A stretch of DNA of 11,681 nt from an uncultured bacterium (lineage in GTDB: Bacteria > Patescibacteriota > Minisyncoccia > Phycocordibacterales > UBA9973), in NCBI GenBank assembly GCA_903821415.1, contig CAIJLF010000128.1, forward strand, positions 1-11,681. The letters run 5' to 3'. The notes beneath the pieces are model-generated. The model was given only the letters and a program-made list of their open reading frames with translations. It was not told the DNA's origin and ran no database searches. The position numbers were made by a program, and so were the translations under genes. Shown here in pieces: positions 1-5,748 of the stretch. The number at the start of each line of letters is the position of its first letter. The stretch's first letter is position 1.

Positions 1-2
1 AT

Positions 3-344
3 AATGAACAAAAAGAAATGAAAGAAAAAAGTATGCCTAGATTAATATTTGCACTTGGAAAAGGGCTTACTCTTAAACCTGAAACTAAAGTAAATGAAAT
101 ATATGGATTGAAAGATTCTACTACCATAACTCCCAGTCTTAAAAGAGATGCAAGAGAACAGAAAGAGGAACACCCTAATACTCTAGGTTCTACTATCATA
201 CCAGGAAAAAGAGAAGAGTCGAGAACCTTCGTAGCCAATGCAACCCATGCCGAAATACCTGCAGCAAACTTTAATCGTAGTTCTGAGCAAAGAAGAATAA
301 AAGTAGCTGCAGAAAGTCTAGAAAAACTATCAAACCAATCATGA
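3..344 (+). CDS. Unrecognised hydrophilic protein, probably 5'-truncated by the window edge
   Basis: I do not recognise this protein. The reading frame is open to the left edge of the window, so it is probably the C-terminal part of a longer gene. An internal ATG at 18 would give 108 residues, but no -10 hexamer or Shine-Dalgarno sequence sits at the expected place before it. The visible part is rich in Lys, Arg, Glu and Ser, has no membrane segment and only one short hydrophobic patch (PRLIFALGKGL), and has no cysteine. It looks soluble or disordered. Its TGA overlaps the ATG of the downstream PAP2-type gene by 4 bases (ATGA), so the two are probably translationally coupled and form one operon. 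No function is proposed. The coding call rests on the open frame and the overlap. Confidence 0.6.
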   Translation, partial: NEQKEMKEKSMPRLIFALGKGLTLKPETKVNEIYGLKDSTTITPSLKRDAREQKEEHPNTLGSTIIPGKREESRTFVANATHAEIPAANFNRSSEQRRIKVAAESLEKLSNQS

Positions 345-979
345 AAATATGGACACAAAAATGGAAAGACTTGTTGAAAAGCAAAGAATTTATACAATCT
401 TTGCTTATTTCAACTGTATTCCTCTTGATAAGCTTATATATAAATTTTAGGGCTGGCAATTATGCTACTGAGAGGGCAAGTCTTCCTGTCACTGATATTA
501 TACTAAGCAATATTCGAGTATTTGATGTCGACCTATTCTTCATCTGGGGGCCGATTATTCTTTTCAGTATAGTTGCAATTATATGTTTGTACCACCCAAA
601 GAAAGTGTCGTTTATTATTAAAAATATCGCACTTTTCACTATCATTAGATCAATTTTTATAAGCCTAACTCACCTGGGTCCTTTCCCAACACAAGCCATA
701 TCAGAAAGTACGAATTTTATAAGTAAATTTACATTTGGTGGAGACCTCTTCTTCTCTGGACATACAGGTATACCATTCTTAATGGCCTTAGTATTCTGGG
801 GTTACAAACCATTACGTTATTTATTTATAATTGATTCAATATTTATGGGAACCGTCGTATTACTAGGTCATTACCATTATTCGATAGATGTCCTAGCTGC
901 ATTTTTCATTACATATTCTATTTATCATATATCTTTATATCTATTCAAAAAAGATAAAGATATGTTCGATTCCAGATAA
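341..979 (+). CDS. PAP2_C-type membrane phosphatase / sphingomyelin-synthase-like phosphotransferase
   Basis: A 212-residue polytopic membrane protein with about six helices. It carries the histidine-aspartate signature of the lipid phosphatase/phosphotransferase superfamily. Residues 134-142 read GDLFFSGHT, giving candidate catalytic His141. Residues 177-184 read HYHYSIDV, giving His179 and Asp183. A third segment, RSIFISLTHLGPFP at 103-116, resembles the conserved motif before the first catalytic His in sphingomyelin synthases. This spacing fits PAP2_C better than the classical PAP2 family, which has an additional KxxxxxxRP motif that I do not see. The expected chemistry is hydrolysis or transfer of a lipid-linked phosphate or phospho-headgroup on the outer face of the membrane; the substrate is unknown. 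The start overlaps the preceding gene by 4 bases, and a strong terminator follows the stop directly. Confidence 0.8.
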   Translation: MKIWTQKWKDLLKSKEFIQSLLISTVFLLISLYINFRAGNYATERASLPVTDIILSNIRVFDVDLFFIWGPIILFSIVAIICLYHPKKVSFIIKNIALFTIIRSIFISLTHLGPFPTQAISESTNFISKFTFGGDLFFSGHTGIPFLMALVFWGYKPLRYLFIIDSIFMGTVVLLGHYHYSIDVLAAFFITYSIYHISLYLFKKDKDMFDSR

Positions 980-1013
980 AAAACTTTGATTAAATTTTAA
1001 TCAAAGTTTTTTT
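978..1013. terminator. Bidirectional Rho-independent terminator
   Basis: Perfect inverted repeat with arms 978-993 and 997-1012 and a 3-base loop. The core is CTTTGATTAA / TTAATCAAAG, flanked by an A-run on the left and a T-run on the right. The T-run ends plus-strand transcripts of the PAP2-type gene. The A-run serves as the T-run for minus-strand transcripts of the oxidoreductase operon, whose stop is at 1022. Its position between convergent genes fits a shared terminator. Confidence 0.92.
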
Positions 1014-1021
1014 CAATTTAA

Positions 1022-1723
1022 TTAATGAAACCCTTCTATAAAGAAGTTACAATTTGTATGACCTAGAGAGTCGACCTTCGCAACAAGGTCATTACAAGCT
1101 TTTTCTTGTCCACAAACATAAATGTCAGAATCATTAAAATCATAATCACCTATGAAGTCTTGTATATACCCCACTCGTATATTAGACTCTGGTGTCCCTC
1201 TAGAAACTACATTCGAGAATGAAACATTTTTATGATTATCTGATAGTTGTTTAAAATATTCATTATAGAGAATCTCTTCTTCACTTCTACTCCCTGAGAT
1301 AATAGTTAAACTATCAACCTTTTTAATATTTGTGAAATAATCTGCGATTGATTTGACTACTCCTATACCTATACCAAATGCAAATAAGTATATTTTATCT
1401 TGATTCATTTTATTTACTGTATTTAGTCCAAGTGGGCCCATAAGTTCGATATTCTCTCCTACCATATCCCTGCCCCAGAAAATAGGAGTGACTGTGCCCG
1501 TAGGACTTAATCTTATACTCAAGGTAATACTCTCATGATCATTTGAGGATGAAGATATCGAATAAGCTCGTCTTACTTTTTCCCCATTTATATCAAAAAA
1601 AACATTCACAAAGCTTCCTGGAATAAATTCCAATGGTTCAGACAAAACGATACTTATCTCTTTAGCGGTTTTTGATAAATCTGTTATTTTTTTTATTTTA
1701 CCTGTTATTTTTTTTATATTCAT
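1022..1723 (-). CDS. Ferredoxin-NADP reductase-like FAD/NAD(P)H oxidoreductase
   Basis: A 233-residue protein of the ferredoxin-NADP+ reductase fold. Residues 1-100 form the FAD-binding barrel: RAYS at 52-55 is the flavin-binding RxYS motif and GPLG at 96-99 closes the domain. Residues 110-233 form the pyridine-nucleotide domain, with GIGIG at 117-121 in the usual dinucleotide loop and the late Cys-Gly pair (YVCG, 202-205) seen in this family. There is no 2Fe-2S domain, signal peptide or membrane helix, so it should be cytosolic. The expected reaction is oxidation of NAD(P)H through FAD to a partner. The start overlaps the membrane-protein stop by 4 bases, so the partner is probably that protein, as in ferric reductase and MsrQ-type pairs. 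The loop differs from the more common GTGIAP form. It is last in the operon and ends at the shared terminator. Confidence 0.88.
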   Translation of the reverse strand: MNIKKITGKIKKITDLSKTAKEISIVLSEPLEFIPGSFVNVFFDINGEKVRRAYSISSSSNDHESITLSIRLSPTGTVTPIFWGRDMVGENIELMGPLGLNTVNKMNQDKIYLFAFGIGIGVVKSIADYFTNIKKVDSLTIISGSRSEEEILYNEYFKQLSDNHKNVSFSNVVSRGTPESNIRVGYIQDFIGDYDFNDSDIYVCGQEKACNDLVAKVDSLGHTNCNFFIEGFH

Positions 1724-2412
1724 ATATTTTTTAATATTTTTCTTTTGTCCGGTACTGGTATAATATTTATTGAAGAGTTTGTGATGATTGGAGGTGTAAC
1801 ATTTAGGCTCTTCAATAATCTTTTCTTATTTCTGACAGATGCTATATAAGTCACAAATGTGATTATAATCAATGCATACAGTAAATCTATATTACCATAA
1901 GAAAGATATACATATAAAACACTAGCATAAAAGTAGACATAAGATAGTTGCTGAATCTTTTTCCACCAAGTTCCGAATATTCTTTTTGCCAAATTATTAG
2001 ATGTAATTATAAGGATTACTGCTGATATGTCTGCTAGGTGTGCCAGTAAAGCATAATTCGTCATAGACCAGTATTTATAAGTACTAAAGGCCTCTATGTA
2101 TCCAGCGGGGTCTATCATAAGTTTGGATAATATAAATGAAACTATGATAGAAGCGGATATAACTCCTGTCCCCTTTCTTAGTATAACTAAAGGTCTAAGC
2201 CACTTAACGCCTATAAAAATATCTGCAAGAGGTCTTATAATCATTACGAAAAACAAAAAGATATGTGAAGCAAGATACAGATTTAGAGTTACATTTGAAT
2301 TTATAACATCTGGATAAAAAACAATAAGTAAAGGAAGAACCATCATTATTATGACGGAAACTACTAGCAATGTTTCTTGTGTGTATTTAATTATATTAAA
2401 ATATTTTTTCAT
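1720..2412 (-). CDS. Six-helix membrane protein, ferric-reductase-like domain lacking the usual haem histidines
   Basis: A 230-residue protein with about six hydrophobic segments (near 13-33, 45-65, 82-99, 119-137, 157-173 and 176-193). The layout and landmark motifs resemble ferric reductase-like transmembrane domains (MsrQ/YedZ and NOX relatives): LRKGTG at 78-83 corresponds to their RRxLG turn, and TSNN...GTWWKKIQQL at 137-156 corresponds to the TS...WxxLHRL segment. In that family, histidines after these motifs bind haem. Here the equivalent positions seem to be Ser or Phe, Gln154/Gln155 and Tyr. Only two histidines exist in the whole protein, His50 and His125, both in other helices. It lies between ApbE and a flavin reductase in one operon (16-base gap before, 4-base overlap after), which argues for a role in membrane electron transfer. 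Whether it binds haem, flavin or quinone cannot be read from the sequence. Confidence 0.72.
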   Translation of the reverse strand: MKKYFNIIKYTQETLLVVSVIIMMVLPLLIVFYPDVINSNVTLNLYLASHIFLFFVMIIRPLADIFIGVKWLRPLVILRKGTGVISASIIVSFILSKLMIDPAGYIEAFSTYKYWSMTNYALLAHLADISAVILIITSNNLAKRIFGTWWKKIQQLSYVYFYASVLYVYLSYGNIDLLYALIIITFVTYIASVRNKKRLLKSLNVTPPIITNSSINIIPVPDKRKILKNI

Positions 2413-2428
2413 TTGTTTTATGTAATAT

Positions 2429-3331
2429 CTAAATCGTATTATTTTTAATTATTTCTCCATTATTCTTGATAATTATAAAATCTATATTATCTTCTCCTAG
2501 TAATTCCATAGCTTTTTTATATTCAACATTTATAAACACTTTTGTATACGCTTCAGAAAAACTACCATCTTTGTGAATTATACTGGCTGAAATAATATCA
2601 TTGTCAGGATTATGATATCCTGAAATATCTAAGATATGATGTATCTTTTGACTAAGATTAAGCCATGATCTTTTATAAGTACCGCTCGTAGCCAAACTCT
2701 GATCATAAAGTGTCACTACAATATCTTCATTTTTTAAAATCGGGTTATAAATACTAAATACAAATCTATCTCCATTCTTATCTAAGCCTTTCGTATGTAT
2801 ATCTCCTCCGATATTTACTATGACCCCTCTTATATCAGATGAATATGATTTTATCTTTTCTGCGATTAATTCTGCTAAATATCCTTTTAAGAAGCCACCA
2901 TAATCTAGATTCTGTCCTTCGTTCAGACTTATATATGATTTACTTTTGTCTATTTTAACAGAAGAAAAATCTATATCATATGATTCATCATCATTTATTT
3001 TTTTATTGTTTTCTAAATCAGAAAAGTTTTTATCGTATCCCAATCTAGAAATTGATACAAGAGGATTAAATATTCCTTTTGTCTTATTGAACAATTGATA
3101 AGCCTTGAGAGTAACTCTAAGAAATAGAGTAGAAACTGCCATACTTTTCTTTTTGTTCAATAATGAAAGTTCACTATTAGGTAAGAACCTTGAAAACCGA
3201 GCTTCATATTCTTCTATATCATTTAACCCCATTTTATACATTTTATATGCAAGTTCTTTGCTTTCACAAACAATTGCAATAGAATACTCAGTCCCCATCG
3301 CCTTGCCATTATATTCAAATTCTTCTATCAT
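2429..3331 (-). CDS. apbE: ApbE-type FAD:protein FMN transferase without signal peptide
   Basis: A 300-residue protein with the features of ApbE flavin transferases, which use FAD and Mg2+ to attach FMN through a phosphoester to Thr or Ser of target proteins. Visible landmarks are GKAMGTEYSI at 9-18 (family N-terminus), FSRF...SELSLLN around 46-59, the GGFLKGY lysine motif at 145-151, NIGGDIHTKG at 173-182, and ATSGTYKRSW at 214-223 followed by HHILD at 231-235. The length is normal for the catalytic domain. Most ApbE proteins are exported lipoproteins; here the domain begins within ten residues of the start. An in-frame TAA at 3335-3337 rules out a longer N-terminus, so the enzyme should be cytosolic. 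It is first in an operon with the membrane protein and flavin reductase, and is divergent from the two-component system. Confidence 0.92.
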   Translation of the reverse strand: MIEEFEYNGKAMGTEYSIAIVCESKELAYKMYKMGLNDIEEYEARFSRFLPNSELSLLNKKKSMAVSTLFLRVTLKAYQLFNKTKGIFNPLVSISRLGYDKNFSDLENNKKINDDESYDIDFSSVKIDKSKSYISLNEGQNLDYGGFLKGYLAELIAEKIKSYSSDIRGVIVNIGGDIHTKGLDKNGDRFVFSIYNPILKNEDIVVTLYDQSLATSGTYKRSWLNLSQKIHHILDISGYHNPDNDIISASIIHKDGSFSEAYTKVFINVEYKKAMELLGEDNIDFIIIKNNGEIIKNNTI

Positions 3332-3338
3332 GATTTAT

Positions 3339-3344
3339 ATAGTA
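3339..3344 (-). promoter_or_regulatory. Candidate -10 box of the apbE operon
   Basis: The minus strand reads TACTAT here, seven bases before the apbE ATG. It matches the -10 consensus at four of six positions. The matching -35 zone would fall on the GATGAAT direct repeats at 3354-3371, so these repeats could serve both divergent promoters. This is weaker than the other -10 boxes in the window. Confidence 0.4.
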
Positions 3345-3353
3345 CAAGAATGA

Positions 3354-3388
3354 GATGAATAATTGATGAATAGATATATAATATAATT
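3354..3388 (+). promoter_or_regulatory. Response-regulator promoter with 11-bp-periodic GATGAAT repeats
   Basis: GATGAAT occurs at 3354-3360 and again at 3365-3371, exactly 11 bases (one helical turn) apart. A perfect TATAAT follows at 3377-3382. The left repeat sits where a -35 box would be, 17 bases from the -10, and no TTGACA-like sequence is present. This is the arrangement used by OmpR/PhoB-type activators, whose tandem sites replace the -35. Autoregulation by the adjacent regulator is therefore plausible. The ATG at 3389 lies six bases after the -10, predicting a leaderless transcript. Confidence 0.62.
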
Positions 3389-4057
3389 ATGAGAATCCTA
3401 ATAGTAGAAGATAATGAAAAACTAGCTAAATATACAAAGCAAATGCTTGAAGAAGAAGGCTATGCTGTAGATGTAGCTATAGACGGAGAAATAGGTGAAA
3501 GGCAGGCAAGAAATAAAAACCACGACTTGGTTATTTTAGATATTATGCTACCGAAAAAAGATGGAGTATCTGTATGCAAAAGCTTAAGAAAAGATAATAT
3601 CAACTTACCTATAATAATGATAACAGCTAAAGGAGAGATTGAGGATAAAATTATAGGATTAGATAGCGGTGCTGATGACTACCTAGTAAAACCATATGAT
3701 ATGAATGAACTCCTTGCTAGAGTAAGGGCTCTTCTACGTCGACCACAAGAAAGAGTGTTAACTAAGCTAGTTGTTAAAGATATTGTTCTAGATAATAGCA
3801 AACATATAGTAACGAAAAAAGGAGTAACTATATCTCTAACTCTAAAAGAATATGCTATCTTAGAGTACCTAATGATGAATGCAGGCAGTGTAATCACAAG
3901 AGAACAACTACTTGAACATTGCTGGGATTTCGCATATAGTGCATTTAGCAACATAACCGATGTTTATATCAAGCAATTAAGGAAGAAATTAAAAGATACC
4001 AATGAAAAATATATTCAAACAATTCGTGGGGTGGGATACACCTTCAAATCAAAGTAG
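3389..4057 (+). CDS. OmpR/PhoB-family response regulator
   Basis: A 222-residue two-component response regulator. Residues 1-118 are a receiver domain with the acidic pocket Glu7/Asp8, phospho-acceptor Asp51 (VILDIMLP), Thr79 and Lys101 (LVKPYD). Residues 125-222 are a winged-helix DNA-binding domain of the OmpR type, ending in the typical YIQTIRGVGYTF segment. All key receiver residues are present, so it should be phosphorylated by the overlapping kinase gene and act as a DNA-binding regulator. The ATG is preceded by a perfect TATAAT six bases upstream. The upstream tandem GATGAAT repeats and their partial copies before rubredoxin are candidate binding sites. The inducing signal is unknown. 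Confidence 0.95.
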   Translation: MRILIVEDNEKLAKYTKQMLEEEGYAVDVAIDGEIGERQARNKNHDLVILDIMLPKKDGVSVCKSLRKDNINLPIIMITAKGEIEDKIIGLDSGADDYLVKPYDMNELLARVRALLRRPQERVLTKLVVKDIVLDNSKHIVTKKGVTISLTLKEYAILEYLMMNAGSVITREQLLEHCWDFAYSAFSNITDVYIKQLRKKLKDTNEKYIQTIRGVGYTFKSK

Positions 4058-5033
4058 CTTTAAAAAAGCTGTTATACTTCTAACCATTTATTACACTGCT
4101 GGTGTTTTTATTGTTTTAGCTATTTTTAATATTATGGTATATAGCTTATTTACCAATAGTATAAAAACTGGCGATAATGAAAAAATAGAAAAAATTGGTC
4201 AACAAATAAATGGTATTAAAATAAAAGAAAATACCGCTACAGAAATGCAAGATAATCTTCTAAACATTCTCCTTGTTTCAGATGTTATTATATTAATACT
4301 AACCTTGTTTGTAGCATATGCTTCATCTAAAAGAACTCTCAAACCCTTAGAAGAAGCCTATAAGAAGCAATCAAGATTCGTAGCTGATGCTGCCCACGAA
4401 CTGAGAACACCTTTATCAGTTATGAAAGCAGGCGGAGAAGTAATACTAAGAACAGATAGAAATAAAGATGAATATAAAAAATATATAGTAGAATCACTAG
4501 AAGAAGTCGATAGACTTACTACTCTCTCAAACGACCTCCTTTTTCTAGCTAGTAATAACAAAAAGAAGGTCAAGTCTTCTTCTCTTGTAAACTTTGGTGA
4601 AATTTGCAAAAAACAAATTGAAATAATGAAAGCTTATGCAGATATTAAAAATATTAAAATTGAAGATACAATTCAAGATAATTTAATATTAGAAGGAGAA
4701 AGAGAAGACTTAACGCGATTGATTATAAATCTACTTAAAAATGCAGTTGATTATAATAAACAGGGAGGCCAAATAATTGTTTCTCTTAAAAAGAAAAATA
4801 ATAATATAATCTTAAATATAGCAGATACAGGTATAGGTATAAAAAAAGAAGACTTAGGTCAAATATTTGAAAGATTCTATAAAGCAGACAATTCAAGAAC
4901 TCAAAATTCTTCAAGTACAGGATTAGGACTTTCTATAGTTAAAGAAATTATAGATGAACACAATGGTCAAATCGAAGTAAATAGTCATATAGATAAAGGT
5001 ACTATCTTTATAATAACTTTACCTAGTATATAG
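4002..5033 (+). CDS. Membrane sensor histidine kinase
   Basis: A 343-residue histidine kinase and partner of the preceding regulator. Transmembrane helices lie near 23-47 and 88-107 and enclose only about 40 residues outside the membrane, so the sensor is small. A short linker without a full HAMP domain leads to the dimerisation/phosphoacceptor helix, with His132 in DAAHELRTPLS. The ATPase domain shows the N box (LLKNAVDYN, Asn247), G1 box DTGIGI at 275-280, F box (FERFYKAD, 289-296) and G2 box GLGL at 307-310. It is complete. No start codon lies between the end of the regulator gene and the first helix, so translation must begin inside the regulator gene: ATG at 4002 (56-base overlap) or GTG at 4026 (32-base overlap). 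The brief periplasmic loop suggests sensing within or close to the membrane, but this is inference. Confidence 0.93.
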   Translation: MKNIFKQFVGWDTPSNQSSFKKAVILLTIYYTAGVFIVLAIFNIMVYSLFTNSIKTGDNEKIEKIGQQINGIKIKENTATEMQDNLLNILLVSDVIILILTLFVAYASSKRTLKPLEEAYKKQSRFVADAAHELRTPLSVMKAGGEVILRTDRNKDEYKKYIVESLEEVDRLTTLSNDLLFLASNNKKKVKSSSLVNFGEICKKQIEIMKAYADIKNIKIEDTIQDNLILEGEREDLTRLIINLLKNAVDYNKQGGQIIVSLKKKNNNIILNIADTGIGIKKEDLGQIFERFYKADNSRTQNSSSTGLGLSIVKEIIDEHNGQIEVNSHIDKGTIFIITLPSI

Positions 5034-5042
5034 TCACCCGAC

Positions 5043-5060
5043 ATTCATCTAATTTTCATA
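5043..5060 (+). promoter_or_regulatory. Second 11-bp-periodic TTCAT repeat upstream of rubredoxin
   Basis: TTCAT occurs at 5044-5048 and 5055-5059, 11 bases apart. The first copy extends to ATTCATC, the exact reverse complement of the GATGAAT boxes in front of the response regulator. This is a possible site for the same regulator in the opposite orientation. The pentamer is short and the region AT-rich, so chance cannot be excluded. Confidence 0.35.
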
Positions 5061-5062
5061 AT

Positions 5063-5103
5063 TATAATATATGATATCTTCATTAAGAGTAATGAAGTAT
5101 AAA
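5063..5103 (+). promoter_or_regulatory. Rubredoxin promoter with perfect palindromic operator
   Basis: TATAAA at 5098-5103 lies five bases before the rubredoxin ATG and is the likely -10. Directly upstream, CTTCATTA (5078-5085) and TAATGAAG (5090-5097) form a perfect 8-bp inverted repeat with a 4-base spacer. A dimeric regulator bound here would cover the space between -35 and -10. A second, perfect TATAAT at 5063-5068 could give an alternative transcript with a 5' leader. No clear -35 is seen for either. Confidence 0.55.
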
Positions 5104-5108
5104 TAATT

Positions 5109-5279
5109 ATGGCACAATATGTATGTTTAGAATGTGGATGGATATATGACGAAGCAAAAGGAGATCCTGCAAGAGGAATACCTCCTGGCACTAAATGGGA
5201 AACACTCCCTATGGATTTTAAATGCGCAGAATGTAGTATCAAAAAAAGTGATACTCATATGTGGCAAAAAATCGATTAA
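5109..5279 (+). CDS. Rubredoxin
   Basis: A complete 56-residue rubredoxin, a small cytosolic electron carrier with one Fe bound by four cysteines. The first knuckle is YVCLECGWIYD (Cys6, Cys9), followed by the family stretch GDP...G...PGTKWETLP. The second knuckle is FKCAECSIKK (Cys39, Cys42). The second knuckle departs from the usual CPxCG: Pro is replaced by Ala and Gly by Ser, which may alter the iron-site potential, although all four ligands are present. The ATG at 5109 sits five bases after a TATAAA box. Likely electron donors and acceptors nearby are the flavin reductase at 1022-1723 and, in the role rubredoxin plays in anaerobes, peroxide-reducing proteins such as the convergent peroxiredoxin. 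These pairings are inference. Confidence 0.93.
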   Translation: MAQYVCLECGWIYDEAKGDPARGIPPGTKWETLPMDFKCAECSIKKSDTHMWQKID

Positions 5280-5296
5280 ATATAATTAAATTAAAT

Positions 5297-5737
5297 ATGA
5301 CGAAAGATCTTAAAAATGTAATAATAACTTTTGGATTAATAGGCTTAGTCTTTGCCCAAGGTTCTTCTGCATATCAAGATAAAGTAAAAAAAGAAAATGC
5401 CGTCCTAGTAGCAAAACAAGAAAAAGCAATACGAGTTGAACAAAATAAATTGGCAAAAATAACTGCACAACAAAATGAACTTCAAAAACAGCAAGATTTA
5501 GCAGCACAACAGCAACAAATCCAGAATGACACGAATCAAGCTTTAGATAACCAGCAAAAAATAGACCTAGCGAATGAGCAAGCAGCTCTATTAGCAAAAC
5601 AGCAGGCAACAACCAAGGCTTTAGCTTTACAAAAAGCACAAGCACTAGCTAGCCAAAAAGCCTTAGCTCAAGCTCAGGCCCAAGTTCAGGCTCAAACAGT
5701 AGTGACTACTCCAAGCAGACGATCTAGAGCAAGTTAA
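5297..5737 (+). CDS. Exported Gln/Ala-rich coiled-coil protein
   Basis: A 146-residue low-complexity protein that I do not recognise. Residues 1-25 form a signal peptide or signal anchor (MTKDLKNVIITFGLIGLVFA, then GSSA, a possible signal peptidase site before Tyr26). Residues 26-130 are dominated by Gln, Ala, Lys and Leu with heptad-like spacing, suggesting a long helical coiled coil. It includes Q-runs near 75-90 and an alternating Ala-Gln stretch near 125-133. The C-terminus is short and basic (TPSRRSRAS). There is no enzyme motif. ATG 5297 is chosen because the only longer in-frame start is a GTG inside rubredoxin that would spoil the signal peptide. The gap to the rubredoxin stop is 17 bases, so co-transcription is likely; a TATAAT at 5281-5286 could also serve it. 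A structural role at the cell surface is a guess from composition. Confidence 0.72.
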   Translation: MTKDLKNVIITFGLIGLVFAQGSSAYQDKVKKENAVLVAKQEKAIRVEQNKLAKITAQQNELQKQQDLAAQQQQIQNDTNQALDNQQKIDLANEQAALLAKQQATTKALALQKAQALASQKALAQAQAQVQAQTVVTTPSRRSRAS

Positions 5738-5748
5738 TATTAAAAAAT

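Noticed and set aside
5045-5242. A 65-codon antisense frame over the rubredoxin gene
   Set aside because: The plus strand encodes a complete rubredoxin with all four iron ligands, so the antisense frame is a shadow.
5310-5645. A 111-codon open frame on the minus strand inside the coiled-coil gene
   Set aside because: It is the antisense image of a Gln/Ala/Leu-rich repeat, giving a Leu-rich product with no motif; the sense strand has a signal peptide and promoter context.
5738-5748. Possible bidirectional terminator between the convergent coiled-coil and peroxiredoxin genes
   Set aside because: A and T runs are present, but no stem longer than a few A-T pairs can be formed in the gap.
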